Of a stretch of DNA of 64,000 nt, positions 1 to 12,021 are shown piece after piece. The first letter of the stretch is position 1. Every line of letters starts with the position of its first letter. Under the pieces are notes generated by a model. It made no database searches and was not told the DNA's origin. It was given only the letters and a program-made list of their open reading frames with translations. A program made the translations under genes and the position numbers. Origin of the DNA: Saururus chinensis (lineage: Eukaryota > Streptophyta > Magnoliopsida > Piperales > Saururaceae); contig CP141144.1 in the NCBI GenBank assembly GCA_035235625.1, positions 48,234,014 through 48,298,013 on the forward strand. The letters run 5' to 3'.

Positions 1-296
1 ACATTTTTATAAGTAGAAGATGTGTAAAATAGTGATGCCTGGATTGGCTCCCACCGCTTTGCCCACACGGCGATAAGGTGCGAGCAAGGATAACCATAAA
101 ACCTGAGGGATGTTGCATGTACAAGTATGCATTGAAGCATTTACCATAACCTTTTGGGCAAGAATTGATGTCACTTCGTATTGACCCCTATTGATCCTAT
201 TAACTAATAGTTACCAATTTTTCTTGTTTGCTCTCTCAATATCGCTTCACTCTGGGAGTATACAGGGTGGCCATGGCAGAGGCGGCAGAAGATTGT

Positions 297-1343
297 TTAA
301 CAAAAAAAATTTATGACCTGATAAAAGATAGCTGACACTAAAGCCTGCATGGGTAATCCGCATGCCCCCTTCAAGACACTATTTAAACTTTCAACCATAT
401 TTGTAGTCATCATGCCAAATGTCATAAAACCACCGTGGGCAAGGGACCACTGTGCAGGATGCAATTCTCCTCCTAAGAGGAGATGTTTTGCCCTAGGACT
501 CTCTTGACCAATCAAGTTCATTTCAGCATCAAACTTTTTTACTGTAAATGCACAAGCTGCTACCCTAATCAAGTCTATCTGTGTATCATTTTTGAACTCC
601 TTCTTATAATATGCTTTTATGTGACGGATGCAATAACAATTTTAGTATAGAGGCTCGAGAAGAACCTCAGGCATGACCTTCTGATGCCCCTTATGTCGAT
701 CTAAAATAATGACAATGTTTGTCATGCCCATCAGTACATGATCCCTCAATTCCATTAAGAACCATTTCCATTTGTCTCCATCTTCCTTCCTGACAAGCCC
801 AAATGCAAGAGGAAATAACCCATTGTTTCCATTTGTAGCCGTTGCAGCCATAAGAGCACAAGGGTATCTGCCATACAAGTGATTTGTGCTAAGCTGGGCA
901 TTCTGACATGTGTTACCTTTGTACGTCTTCAATTTAAAGTACTCACCACCCTTTTTTATTGAGCCATGCACTCTCCAAGGGCAAGTGCTATTAATGCACT
1001 TCACTGTATACTATGACAAATTTGTTCATACAACCTTGTATTCGACATAATTTTGTATGGAAAACTCCTGCAAGGCTGTAACAAATGCTTCTTTATTCTC
1101 AAAGATGCGGCCAACATATAACTCATCTTCGTTTTGTTGGTCCATATCCATTATAGAATTAACTGCTGCACCTATCTCCTTATTTGTGATGTGTGCATAG
1201 AGTGGCTCTACTTCATAGTACAACGGCTCTTCATCATCCACATTTATATCATTTGCAGCAATAACATTGTCTACCGCATCATCCCCCTTGCCGTCAACCA
1301 TCAATTGAGCGCTTTCTTCACCTCTGACCCCTTCTTCATTCAT
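297..1343 (-). pseudogene. MuDR-type MULE transposase, degenerate
   Basis: Minus-strand coding remains of a Mutator-like transposase, the nuclear DDE enzyme that cuts the element out and reinserts it. In order: an acidic N-terminal part (1,343-1,110), a MuDR DNA-binding type domain (about 1,110-880, with motif CPWRVHGS), the catalytic core (about 880-645, with LYGRYPCALMAAT and then WFLMELRDHV and ILDRHKG), and a C-terminal part (560-297) with the MVESLNSVLK motif typical of MULE transposases. The frame is broken at about 1,020 and 645. The stretch that should carry the first catalytic Asp, between the DNA-binding domain and the core, is missing. The SWIM zinc-finger end would lie at 1-250 but is too decayed to read. 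Not functional. Confidence 0.85.
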
Positions 1344-1739
1344 GTCAAAATCTTCTCCACTTGCTTTGTCAATATTATCTTCACCTTCATTAGCCTCATT
1401 TTCATCAATATCTTCATTGTGGACATATCCCCCCTACATATAAACATCACATATGTATTAAATTTCATATGCCTAAAAAAGTTATATTCATTTATGAATA
1501 TATATTTCACCTTTGATTGGATGGTCCAGCATTGGTATGACCAACATACGTGTAGGGGTAATGAATGCCTATCGAACTTTAAGTTTCATACCATGCACTG
1601 CCTTGAGACATTTGAACGCTAAATGGCTCATGTGCATGCGTTGTGGACCTTCCATATTACACACAAAATTTAAAATTTAGCTAAACATATTTTCATTAAT
1701 AATTATAAGATTCAAAACGTATTCACAACTAAATCAACC

Positions 1740-2235
1740 TTACGTCCAATTAGGTCCACTTCCATCGTAAATAGGGGTAGATGACCTATGACGTTCATTT
1801 GAAGCTACTGTCATAGATAAATTTCCTTCTTCTTCGTCGTCCACCAGCATTTGCATATGACTTTTATTGTTCACATTTCTATTCGAGCTCCTATGTGAGC
1901 TCCTATGCGAGCTCCTATGTGAACTACTTCACCTTTCACTAGGCACTCGGGCCTCTTTTTCGAGAAATAACTCGAAAGCAATTGTGTGACTCGAGTGGTG
2001 AAACATAAAACCCATTGATGCATCATCATTTATGCATATTAATGTCATTCTCGAACTATATGATGGAATATTATATTTGAAAGTAATTTTTCATCTTCTT
2101 CTATCCCACCTAGCCATGCTTGCTACTTGCATCTCAAATTTATCATACGTAGACGGTTTCTTAATTAATAATCCTTATGTGCGTCCATCATAGGTAAGTA
2201 TAAAATTAACTATTTCTTCTGTCATCTCTATTTAC
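1740..2235 (-). pseudogene. MULE-1 transposase exon 1, degenerate
   Basis: On the minus strand this stretch matches the open 157-codon exon of MULE-3 at 41,603-42,076, including the acidic stretch (ctt/ctc-rich on the + strand) and the repeated serine/arginine-rich block at about 1,880-1,925. Here the frame has stops and small indels. In the family this N-terminal part resembles the PB1/ubiquitin-like module found at the start of many plant MULE transposases; that assignment is inferred from context only. Confidence 0.6.
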
Positions 2236-2739
2236 TTAATTCATAAACAATGGATTAAATTAATATTAGATTAAATAATTGTCTCAAAACTAAGAGGCTA
2301 AAACTAAATTAAGCAATTGCCTCATATATCAACGAGTAATAATCATACACTTTATCACATGTTTCTTCTCTTATCCAAACAAGACAACAAATATTCTCAT
2401 ACACTTCTTCAAACATTACATCTACCATATTGATAAAAATATTAAACTATTACTGACATCTACCCTATCTAAACTATTACTAACTCATATTCTCTATTAA
2501 ATTAGGCTTTGAATTTAAATAAACTGGAGTAGAAATTAGAGGAAATTAGGGGACCACGAGCACGGCGGCGGGGCGGATTTGGCGCAGTAGAAAGAGTAGA
2601 CGACAGGAACGGTGGCAGGGTGGAGGAGGCAGGACCGGCAGCAAGCCGGACGACGGAAGCAAGATTGGCGGTGGAGCGGACGACGGGAACCAGAGGCGGG
2701 CGGCACAGATGATCGACAGAGTAGAAAACATGACTGGAG

Positions 2740-3139
2740 GCGGAGGCGGAGTCGTGCTTAAATGAAGATGATTTCGTCGTTTAGAAGGATGAAATCAACT
2801 TAAGCTGATTTCGTCTTTTTAAATGACAAAATCAGCATGGTTACAAACCGAATGCCGAAATGGTATAAGTGTGGCAATTTCATCGTTCAGAAGGTCATTC
2901 AAAACGACAAAATCAGGTCAAGTGGTCTTAAACCGATTGCGTTGTTTAGAAGGATAAAATCAGCTTAAACCCAATTTCGTCCTTCTAAACTACGAAATCA
3001 ACTTAAAAAAAAAAGCCACGTAGGCGCTAGCTGCTTGGCTGGGCCTGCATGGCAAAAAGGAACACCACTTTGGAAATTTTTTCCTAAAGTAGTCTAAAAT
3101 GATAAATATTTTTATTATTATTATTTATATAATTTTCCC
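2740..3139. repeat. MULE-1 right terminal inverted repeat with palindrome field
   Basis: Terminal region of MULE-1. About 2,760-3,005 is a run of short palindromes built on TTTCGTC-GTT and its complement (GACGAAATC). This is followed by the GCCAGC/GGCT block and the end sequence ATTATTTATATAATTTTCCC. The same arrangement appears at the ends of MULE-2 and MULE-3, so it is a family-specific terminal repeat. Confidence 0.75.
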
Positions 3140-5400
3140 TTATTCAATTTTATGTTAAATTATTGTTTTGTAGATGATATATTAATATGGTTTTGATATT
3201 TATATCTATTGGTGGATTTCCATAGTTCCTTATGCACAAGTTAAGAGAAGGGATCGGATAATCCTTCCTTGCAAGATAAAGAGAAAAACTTTTTTTTTTA
3301 TGTGTGGGACAACCTTCTCTTATTAATCAAGACTACTCTTTACAATTAGAGTAGAGTAGTGATGATTAATCAATTTTTGAAATACTTCGATTAAATGAAA
3401 AAATGAAGAAGACAACTTGGAATTTATTAAAATAAAAAAGGAGAATTGCCAAGAGAAGTGGCTATAACTTTCAAATTAGAAAAAAAGAAATAAAGAAACA
3501 TCTTCTGAAAGATGAGAGCTCCATTGTATAATTTTGTCTTCCTTCATGTGAACTTCTAGTTGTCTTCCAATCCCTCAAATTTCTTTAACTTTTAAAAGGT
3601 TAAGGTTTTTGGAATTTCTAGAAGTCTTTAGGTAGGTGATGGACTTTAGAATTTCTTTTTGAATGCTCCTTAGACTTGAAGGCAAAAAACCCCTCCTTAT
3701 GAAAACGAATGAGTATTTATAGTATTAGGGTTGTACCGTTAAGTAAAGTAGTGGGTGATGAGTTGGAGAGGTAATTTGTGGGAATTGGAGAGTGAGTTAG
3801 TGGGATGCGTTGAAGGGGTAATTCGTGGGAAGTGGAGATTGTGGTGAAGGAATGGTTGGTGAGAATCAAATTAGTTAGTGGGGAGTGAGTTAGTGGGAAG
3901 TGGGGAGTGAGTTAGTGGGAAGTGGGGAGTGTGATGAAGGCAATTTCAAAAATAATGGGAGAAGTCCCGACATTATACCTTTGACTTAGTCCCCCCACTT
4001 CATCACTCTCTATACATATAATATTTTTTAAATTTTATCATTTCATTCATTCATTTATTTTCATTTCAGTTTTGTTTAGAGTAGTGGATCATAAGCCTCA
4101 GGGCTCTGCCATAATCTTTCACTCTCTACGTGGGGCCCATGGGGGTTTTCACATAATCTCTTTAAATTTTTCTTTGAACCTTAAGTTCTTTGAAATTTAA
4201 CTTTTTGTGCTTTTAGCCATTTTAGTCGGCTAAACATTTTTTTCAAAGGAAGACTTATCGTGGGGCCTACGAGTGTAACTTAGCCTTTTACTTATTTTGA
4301 TTTTATGACTATTTTGATGTGAGATTAATGAGGTTTTACATAGCTTTTTGTAATTTTTTTATTTTTTATTTGGCAATTATTTTAATACAAAGCCTCTCTT
4401 AGCCAATTTAACCTTTGTAGCTAACTTTGAGTATAAGGGGGTCTCATGAGGTCTTCACATAATGTTTTTTTATTAAAAGTGTTAGTACATTCCTATGTGT
4501 GTAGGTTTAGATTTTGTTTTTTTTTTCTTCTCTTTTTTGAACTTTGTCCACTTTGGAGACTATCCGTTTTGAAATTTTGGTCCCATTTATAGCTAGTCAA
4601 GCTCTTAAATCTTGGCTTTTGATTTTTGACTTCTTTTTATGTCAACAGACAGCCCCTCCGAATGGTGTCAGTGGAATGACTTTATAAATGGAACTATCAC
4701 CCATCAGAAAAGATTGTAAGAACAATGCCTGATTTTCCATGAAATTCTTCTACTAGGTTTCCTATAATACAAACTACTCTATATAGAACCCGTTTGAACC
4801 CTAAACCCTATTAGAGATGAATTGATTAGAGAAGGGATTTGTCATCAATAAAATATTTGTTATTGGAGACAGATTTCTTGTTACATAAATTTAAATGTAA
4901 TATGCTTATGATACTCATTTAAGTTAAAGGAATAAAAATTTTCTTTATAGGATTGTAGCACATTTGCCTTTTTTTTGCAAGTTTACGTACATTCATATTA
5001 CTCTCTTGGTCATTCGCCTAAGGCTGTTTCAGATTTTTGTTTTTATTATAAAACCTAAGCATACTTGGGCAAGCTCTTGCATACCTATGCACAAGGGTTT
5101 TTTTTTAGAAAAAATATATACACAAAGGCAAAGTCTCATGACCTTGCACACCATGAGTCTTTTCGTCATCTCAAGTGATAATTTGAAGAGATCTTTACCA
5201 AATTGGTTCTTATCTTAACCGGAAATCGGATCCTATCTTAACGGGGTTGATCCGGATATGGAAATGACTTTAAAAGCCACTTAAAAGCCAAATAAAAGCC
5301 GGCTTTGCAGGCTGTTTGTTTTAAGCTTATTTTTGAGCTGATTAAGTTGAAAAGTAAGCCGACATTATCCATTTTAGCCTAAAAATCAGAGAGGTTTAGC
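3140..5400. other. Unidentified AT-rich interval
   Basis: No gene, RNA or transposon terminus was recognised. The sequence is AT-rich and stop-dense on both strands. The only structure is a short purine-rich minisatellite at about 3,760-3,945. An ORF at 4,964-5,218 has no recognisable family and looks like chance. Confidence 0.5.
3760..3945. repeat. GTGAGTTAGTGGGA minisatellite
   Basis: Imperfect tandem repetition of a roughly 22-bp unit containing GAGTTAGTGGGAAGTGGGGA, clearest at 3,885-3,935, with decayed flanking copies from 3,760. No coding function is apparent. Confidence 0.65.
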
Positions 5401-5424
5401 AAGCTGATTTGCTGAAAATCCATC

Positions 5425-5864
5425 GTGATTTCCATCCCCCGCCTCTTTCCCCTCTTCCATCCTTCACCTAATTTCTTCCATGCTGTCGAGAACCTCTTCC
5501 TCCGGGGCTCCGACGCTAGCCCCGGTCCCATGACCATCGTCTTCATCTTCTTTGAGGACGCCGACCTTGACTCCGAGTGCCACTCCTTCTCCCAGCTCCT
5601 TGCCGACACCATGGCATCGCCCCGGACATTCTCCCCGCTGACCCCTGTCTTTGCTCCTTCCGGATCAAAGTTTCCGCCGCAGGTTTGGAGAGCCAGGCTG
5701 GGGAGAGGGATTCTAGGGGCTCGGCCCATGGGGGGCTGCGATTCAAGCAGAACCCACCGTTGAATTTGGTGGTGGCGGCGGCCCAACTTGGGATATTTAC
5801 GATCCTGCCGGGGTTGAGCCCTGCCAACTTGCTGAAGTTTCCCGGCTTCTTCTCACCCGTTCAG
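5425..5864 (+). pseudogene. Group I WRKY transcription factor, first-exon fragment
   Basis: A fragment of the N-terminal exon of a group I WRKY factor (WRKY3/WRKY4 type). In the first frame it reads ENLFLRGSDASPGPMT, then DSECHSFSQLLADTMASP. After a frameshift near 5,640 it reads RFKQNPPLNLVVA and FTILPGLSPANLLKFPGFFS. These are the conserved pre-WRKY segments of this group, including the PPGLSP-type proline/serine motif. Coding stops at TTCAG followed by GTACTC, a consensus splice donor at the position where this exon normally ends. So genomic DNA with part of the intron was copied. No WRKYGQK domain is present nearby. Clearly a broken gene fragment; the family call rests on these motifs. 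Confidence 0.75.
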
Positions 5865-6175
5865 GTACTCGCCTTGTGTTTAGAAATTCATTTTTGCTGG
5901 TTTTTGCTGTTGGAAGATTCGTTTAATCTGCATGAATTTATCGTTCTTAAATCTCTGACAGACTTTACTAAATTTAAGCTTTATTCGGATCAGTTGAACT
6001 CTGTTACACTAATAATATTTATGATTTTTACTAGCAACTACAAGGGTGCTTCTTTATTCAACTCTGCCATTTACGTGCCGTTACTTTAAACTATTTGTCC
6101 AATCTTCATATGATGCTGTATAGTTCTTCTTTCCACTCTTTCTATTGACCACTTATGGTTCTATTTTCTAATGTA

Positions 6176-6276
6176 AGTAGTTGCTTCCTCATTTGCATGA
6201 AAGATGATAGTATTGAAGGAATCTCTGATGCACTGAAAGAATGTGTTATTATTAACAAATCAGCAGAGGGGATTGG
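6176..6276 (+). pseudogene. Ribonucleoside-diphosphate reductase large subunit, exon fragment
   Basis: About 34 codons match the conserved core of the class Ia ribonucleotide reductase R1 subunit, which makes dNTPs for DNA synthesis. It reads [16 protein letters not shown], then [15 protein letters not shown], close to the family's [28 protein letters not shown] block, which includes a redox-active Cys. The match begins near 6,176 and ends near 6,276, where the sequence diverges and then stops at about 6,318. No other R1 exons lie nearby, so this is an isolated fragment 310 bp from the WRKY fragment. Confidence 0.8.
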
Positions 6277-6579
6277 CAATCTCAGTAGGATTTTAGAGAA
6301 AATTAAATGTAATTGATTAAGAGCAGATTTGCAATTCTCGGTCATTTGCAATTCAGGGGGAAAACCGTTCTTCGATAAGTCGTCTAACAGTAGAATAAAA
6401 CACCATTACGTTCCCGTCTCTCAATCCCACTTCGACTCTTGCTTCTTCGTTTCTCTTTCGATTAAACTCTTCAATCCTCTGTCGATTGAGCTCCTTGATA
6501 TGAGAAAACTCAATAGCCACTAAAATACGACTTGAGCTAGGAATATTTAACTAAGAGGCAGAGAAAAGAAATTGTATTG

Positions 6580-7310
6580 ATTTGCTTTGATAATTCGGAC
6601 ACTACTTTCTCCATTGATGCTCAGTTGTGATCCAAGGTATAGTGAAGATCAGTCCCCCTTTTTTTTTTTGCTAAAGAATGGATGGACGACGACTGAAGGG
6701 GCAGAGCCTTCATGGCTACAATCGTTGTGGCCAAAGATTGAATGTTTTTTCTTTGCGGCCGACAGGGCATGGTGGTGGCGTGAGTCAGCGAAGAATAGAG
6801 GGAGAAGGAAAAGATGGTTGACACCCGGCGGCGGGTCGTAGGCTGAGATAGAGGAGAAAGGCGAGAGGGAAATTCGGCTGGAAGGCTTGCTGGAGGCGGA
6901 GAGAAAGGCAGCGGTGATGGCTGTGGGAGACAGGTGAACAGAGAGGGCGAGTAGAGTGGAGAGGGACGGCGCTGGTGGTTCACGGAGGAGGTGAGACAGT
7001 AAGGAAGAGAGGGAGAAGTGATGGAGTCACAGCAGAAGGGAGGAGGGAAGGGGTGAGACGGCGCCGGTGGTTCTTGGCGGAGGTGAGAGAGATGGTGGTA
7101 TCGGTCGGTCAATCGGCAGCAGAGGGTGAGTGAGACAATTGGATGAGGTCTTCGAGGAAGAAGTCAAGGTCGGAGAGGAAGTGATGGGGAGGGCCGTCAG
7201 CTAGTGTCCGAGAGCGAAGCGGAAGAGGCGAACGGAAAGAGGAGAGCGGCGGGATGGAAATGGGATGGAGGAAGATGAGGAAGGATCTATTGTGGGACTT
7301 AATCAACGGC
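6580..7310. other. Purine-rich low-complexity stretch
   Basis: GA-rich on the + strand with overlapping Ser/Pro-rich ORFs on the minus strand (6,621-7,112 and 7,109-7,306). It resembles a 5' untranslated region or LTR leader rather than a protein gene; no domain is visible. It lies on the same unexplained interval as the WRKY and ribonucleotide reductase fragments. Confidence 0.4.
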
Positions 7311-7601
7311 CATAATTGTGGAAAATCGACGGTTGTAACTTTTTTTGAGTTTTTTTTATAATTGGCTTGGCTTGAGTCGGCAGAGCTTGGCTCTAGCTCG
7401 ACTTTAGTTCAGCTTGGCTTAGCTAGGCGCAAACTGCCCTCTTTTTATTTATATTTTTTTCACATTTATTAATTTAAAAAAATATATAAATAATAATTAA
7501 AAAAATATTTATTATTTTAAATTACTTTGGAAAATATTTTTCAAAGTAATGTTCTTTTTTTCTACATAGGCGCCAACCAAGCAGCTGGTGCCTTGTCATG
7601 G

Positions 7602-8049
7602 ACAGAGTTTTTGGGCAGTCGGCCATGCGGTGCCTCTAGGCTGAAAGCCCACTAAGCAAGCTTGCGAACGGGATAAATGGTTTGCCTTGCACTGGTGCAT
7701 TGTGTAATCACTTGCGGGCGCATGTAAAGCAAAAAGGTAGGGGGCAAAAGCGAGTCACGTTGCAAGGAGATGAATAAACACAAGCATAAAAGATGAATGC
7801 ATTTATTATCAATATGTTTACAAGTAATGAGTGCAACAACACTAGCCAACTTGCACAACTACTCACTCCCCCCATATAACATAAGAGATTTCTTGCATAT
7901 TGCTGAAGTGACAGCCAAAGTGGCTGTACCGGCATGGTTACACCCTAAAACATAAATAAGGAAAATACATAAAAATAAAGAAAAATACATGTAAAAAAAA
8001 TAAAAAGGAAGTTAGTGGGGTGTTTGAAACGCAATCCGTGATAGCATAT
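7602..8049. mobile_element. Unidentified insertion inside the MULE-2 left terminal repeat
   Basis: In MULE-3 the left terminal repeat passes directly from the GCATGG block into the T-rich run and palindrome field. In MULE-2 the same two blocks are separated by about 450 bp of unrelated sequence. No terminal repeats, PBS or coding sequence were recognised in it. A solo LTR of a small element is possible but unproven. Confidence 0.45.
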
Positions 8050-8459
8050 GTGGCTTTTTTTTAAAAAAAAATTAAGTTGATTTTGTCGTTTAGAGGAACA
8101 AAATTGGTTTTAAACTGATTTCGTCCTTCTAAACGACGAAATCAATTTAAGGCCACTTGACCTGATTTTGTTGTTCTGAATGATGAAATCAGCTTAACTT
8201 TTGAACGACAAAATTGCCACACTTATCCCATTTCGGCGTTCAGTTCGTAATAATATTGATTTCGTCCTTCTAAAGAACGAAATTAAATTAATTTTTTTTT
8301 TTAAAACTATTTCAAACTAACTTTATCATTCATTCAATACATACATAATTGCATTCATTCCACCCATTCCATGTATAACAAATATAACATTAAAGTACAT
8401 CATAGACAAATATCAAATATATTACATCACAAGTTGAAAAAATATTTAGTTTAAAATAA

Positions 8460-9090
8460 ATATATAAAAAAGGTAATGTCATAATCTCCTATGTCCTCGA
8501 CCTCGTCCTCGATGGTGCTATACGAGCTCCTCATGATCTGCCTCTAGCTCTAGCTCAGGCTTCGGCTTTGGCTCCGGTTGCGGCTCAACATAAGTAATAG
8601 ATGGTATAACACGAGCTGGCCGATGTCGTCTATAATATAAATTTGGATCTGGCTGAGCTACATGTGCAGTGACCGGAAATGATGAACCTGGAGGAGAGCT
8701 ATACGCTGCTGATGAAGATAGAATATCAGGGAATGAAGAGTGCATCGGTTGTGTCTGAGCGGCCTCGTCGATAGGATAATCTTTATGAACATTTGTAATC
8801 ACCGACTAAAGCAGTGGCAAGCTACGAAAGACATCATCATGCTCTCTAAGCATCGATTGGCATGATGCTGAAAAGTCCTCGCGTGAAGTACATGTGTTAA
8901 GTGCGTCAGTCAAATGCGCATGCATACGTTGAACTAGCCGAAGCTATAAAAAAATAAATTAAATATTAGATAAATAATTAATAAAAAAATAATATATGCC
9001 TTAATTAATAAAGTTGTATTTACCAGAGCTGCCTCAGACGCTCCCACTCCCCTAGGCTGATATGTCATCTCCTCTACATCATCGCACGGT
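8460..9090 (-). pseudogene. PMD-like gene, C-terminal exons, in MULE-2
   Basis: Minus-strand coding remnant. The last exon (8,802 down to 8,518) reads DEAAQTQPMHSSFPDI and YYRRHRPARVIPSITYVEPQP, followed by a Pro/Glu-rich tail and an RGRGRG end. The preceding exon at about 9,080-9,020 reads MTYQPRGVGASEAAL. Two related copies of the last exon and one of the preceding exon occur in MULE-3. The arrangement matches the C-terminal tail of plant mobile domain proteins carried by MULEs. Function in transposition is unknown. Confidence 0.6.
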
Positions 9091-10194
9091 AAAATATATT
9101 GTCGTGTAAGTATAATCCTTCTGTGCGTCCGTCATAGGTAAGTATAAAACTAACCATTTCTTTTGTCATTTCTATTCACTTAATTCATAAACAATAGATT
9201 AAATTAATATTAGATTAAACATTTGTCTCAAAACTAAGATACTAAAATTAGATTAAGCAATTGCCTCATATATCAACGAGTAATAATCATACACTTTATC
9301 ACATGTTTCTTCTCTTATCCAAATAAGACAATGAATATTCTCATACACTTCTTCAAACATTACATTTACCATATTGATAAAAATATTAAACTATTACTGA
9401 CATCTACCCTATCCAAACTATTACTAACTCATATTCTCTATTAAATTAGGCTTTGATTTTAAGTAAACTGGAGTAGAAATTTAATACTCACGAATCACAG
9501 TTAAGCCTATGAAACACTTATATTTTATCATTAAAAAGAAAAACTATAAAGCATTAGACACACATAAGATTGAAAGACAAAGAACAAGACAAGTAGCCAT
9601 TATATGCTATTGAATCCCATAAAAATGCCAATCAGTAGAGGCATAAAATACCACAACAATATTTAAATAAAACCAAGAGATTTTCCAAGTATATAAGCAT
9701 GGTAACCAACATATTTTCCAAGTATATAAACATAGAAACCAACAGATTTTCTAAGTATATAAGCATATCATGAAGAGTTTAAATTAATGAGCAAATTTCC
9801 TAATAAATGAAATTAAAATAGTTATAAAACAACACAACTTTAAAGCAATAATCCTAAAAAACAAAGATTTAATGCATTCTTTGTGTTCCGCTTAGTATAA
9901 AAATATGAAACTTAAATCTATCTTCTTGACTGAGCCTACAAGTAGCAAACATAAATGTCACTTAAAATTTCAAATTAGAGGAAATTAGGGTACCACGAGC
10001 ATGGCGGCGGGGTGGATTTGGCGCAGCAGAAAGAGTGGATGACAGGAACGGTGGCAGGGCAGAGGAGGTGGGACCGGTGGCGGGCCGGACGATGGAAGCT
10101 AGACCAGCGGCAGAGCGGATGACGAGAACTGGAGGCGGGCAGAACGGATGATCGATAGTAGAAAATGCGACTAGAGGCGGAGGCGGAGTCATGG

Positions 10195-10537
10195 TAAAAT
10201 GAAGATGATTTCATCATTTAGAAGCTAACACAACGAAATAAGCATGGTTACAAACCAAATGCCGAAAATGTAGAAGTGTGGCAATTTTGTCGTTCTGAAC
10301 GACAAAAACAGCTTTCAGAACTACGAAATCGGGTCAAGTGGTCTTAAACCGATTTCGTCATTTAGAAGGATGAAATCAGCGTAAAACTAATTTCATCCTT
10401 CTAAACGACAAAATCAACTTAAAAATGAAAAAAAGCCACACAGGCACCAGCTACTTGGCTGGCACCTGCGTGGCAAAAAAGAACACCACTTTTAAAATGG
10501 TAAATATTTTTTTAATTATTCTTTATATAATTTTCCC
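10195..10537. repeat. MULE-2 right terminal repeat and palindrome field
   Basis: Palindromic GACGAAATC/GATTTCGTC units from 10,205 to 10,430, then the GGCACCTGCGTGGC block, GAACACCACTTT and the terminus TTATATAATTTTCCC, directly followed by the 9-bp duplication. Confidence 0.75.
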
Positions 10538-10546
10538 TTAATTTAA

Positions 10547-11040
10547 AGCACATACTTAAATTAAAGCATAAGCTGTCTATGTGTTTCTTATTTGCTGAGA
10601 CCATTTTGAAATTTTAGCAAGTGCAACATTCTCCTTTTCTGTCTTAGATTTGTTATTTACAGACACCTAAGAAGACTTAAAATTTATAATTAATTTAAAT
10701 TTTTAAGTAATAAAAGTGATGCAAGTTTCATTATGTATCTTTCTGAGAGGATCAAATACTTAGGCTTATTGACTTAATTTTTTTTTATATATTAACTCAT
10801 TTTCTCATTTTTTTGGTGTCTTTACGAATGACTTCTTTAAAGAAATGACTTCTTCTTCTTGTGTGAGTGATCAAAGCCAAGCATTTCCGTCTTTCAATTA
10901 GATGGACAAATTATCCGCAAAACAATAAAAGATTTGAGCACTAATAATCTAAACAAGTGGACTTCTATTTTTTAAAAAATTATTCAAGATTTGGAGAGAA
11001 CTCTAATAACACATAGAGAGTGAGTATTTTTAAAACCCGC
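10547..11040. other. No feature recognised
   Basis: AT-rich sequence between the MULE-2 target duplication and the PMD remnant. If the PMD and gypsy remnants form one retroelement, its 5' LTR or leader should be here, but no TG..CA boundary or primer-binding site could be recognised. Confidence 0.4.
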
Positions 11041-12016
11041 ATACATATGTGGAGATGGTGGAGAAGGCAGCTCATTTACTTATGGATTCTCAAGGAAGAA
11101 AATTGGAATTTTTAATTATATGGGGAAGTAATTTTCTACAAATATGTTCTTTGAGCGTGATCTTTCCATTAGGTCATACAAATTTGCATTTTGCTCCGAA
11201 GGTTCCCCTTCAAGAGGAATTCCATCAAAAGAAATATGTATAGGACATTCCTTGGAATTGACTCACCATTCCAACGGTGTCAAATTTGTTGTATTCATAA
11301 AAGGTGGTAAAGACTTCAATAAGTGGGGATATGGAGATATTGAACGTTGGGTTTTATACCCGAGTAGTACTCTTACATTTTAGAATAACAATAAAGAGAA
11401 AAATGGTCCTCTTATAATATCTTTGATTACATAAGCGGATGAGCCTATGACTCAAAGTGTTGGTCTATCCTTACTGGGAAGCTTGTGGGTTCCTACTCAT
11501 CCAGACTAGATAGAAAAGGTTTGTTGGAAGTTGTGTTGGCCACTCTGAGAGGAATAACATTCAACAAACTGGCTTATATTGCTATGCTAGAGTCTTTTTG
11601 TCATGCGACAAACACTTGACTTTCTCCAAATGGTGAGTATGGATTCTCTTTAAGTGAGACCCACATCTCAGCTCTTCTAGATTTTGGGGAATTTTATGAG
11701 GAATGTATTCACTCCAACAAAGAGTTAGAGTTGATTCAAGAGGCAGAACCCAAGTTATACAAGATTATAGTTGAATTGTTTCTTCACTTCACTATTATTG
11801 CGAAAGAGAAATAAGTTCATGCTATAGGAGTCCTTATTCAGCAGTGGACAAATCACTTTTTTAACATTGTTGAATTTAGTCAAGCACATGCCAAAAAGAG
11901 TAATAAGAAATCATTTAGATATAAAACTTGAACTCCTCTTACCAAGGTAGACATTGAAGCACAAGCTAAAAAAGATTCTATTAGCTTGGAAGATCTACCC
12001 ATGCTAGAAAGTGAAG
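11041..12016 (+). pseudogene. Plant mobile domain (PMD) gene remnant, part 1 of 3
   Basis: Plus-strand coding relic with several frameshifts and stops. Readable stretches include a segment at 11,150-11,380 (FVVFIKGGKDFNKWGYGDIERW) and one at 11,500-11,700 reading GLLEVVLATLRGITFNKLAYIAMLESF and GEYGFSLSETHISALLDFGEF. That layout is typical of plant mobile domain proteins: a helix, then 'tHtfhlp.GE.titLeDv..llgl'. The relic is cut at 12,017-12,021 (AACCA) by an LTR element and resumes at 17,676. PMD genes occur both in hosts (MAIN/MAIL family) and inside transposons. This one is degenerate and lies directly upstream of a gypsy gag. Confidence 0.6.
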
Positions 12017-12021
12017 AACCA

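Larger units (their letters stand above)
1..3139 (-). mobile_element. MULE-1, Mutator-like DNA transposon, right part
   Basis: The right end of a Mutator-like element whose left end lies before the window. The end at 3,131-3,139 (AATTTTCCC on the + strand) is the same terminus found at 10,537 and 43,073 in two further family members. Just inside it are the shared terminal block with GGAACACCACTTT and a field of small palindromes. The element carries transposase remnants on the minus strand (297-1,343) and the first transposase exon at about 1,740-2,230. Over 1,030-2,500 it can be followed by eye against MULE-3 (41,130-42,200). Family and right border are well supported; the target duplication cannot be tested because the partner end is absent. 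Confidence 0.8.
7478..10537 (-). mobile_element. MULE-2, Mutator-like transposon, deletion derivative
   Basis: Bounded by a perfect 9-bp target duplication TTAATTTAA (7,469-7,477 and 10,538-10,546), the length made by Mutator-like elements. The ends carry the family terminal repeat: a degenerate left end with AATATATAAATAATAA, and a right end TTATATAATTTTCCC. Inside, on the minus strand, it keeps the C-terminal part of a PMD-like gene (about 8,460-9,090), which jumps at about 9,100 straight into the start of transposase exon 1. The transposase core has been deleted, so the copy is non-autonomous. Confidence 0.85.

Noticed and set aside
5379-5827. Minus-strand ORFs of 135 and 94 codons
   Set aside because: Antisense of the WRKY exon fragment; the plus strand has the family motifs.
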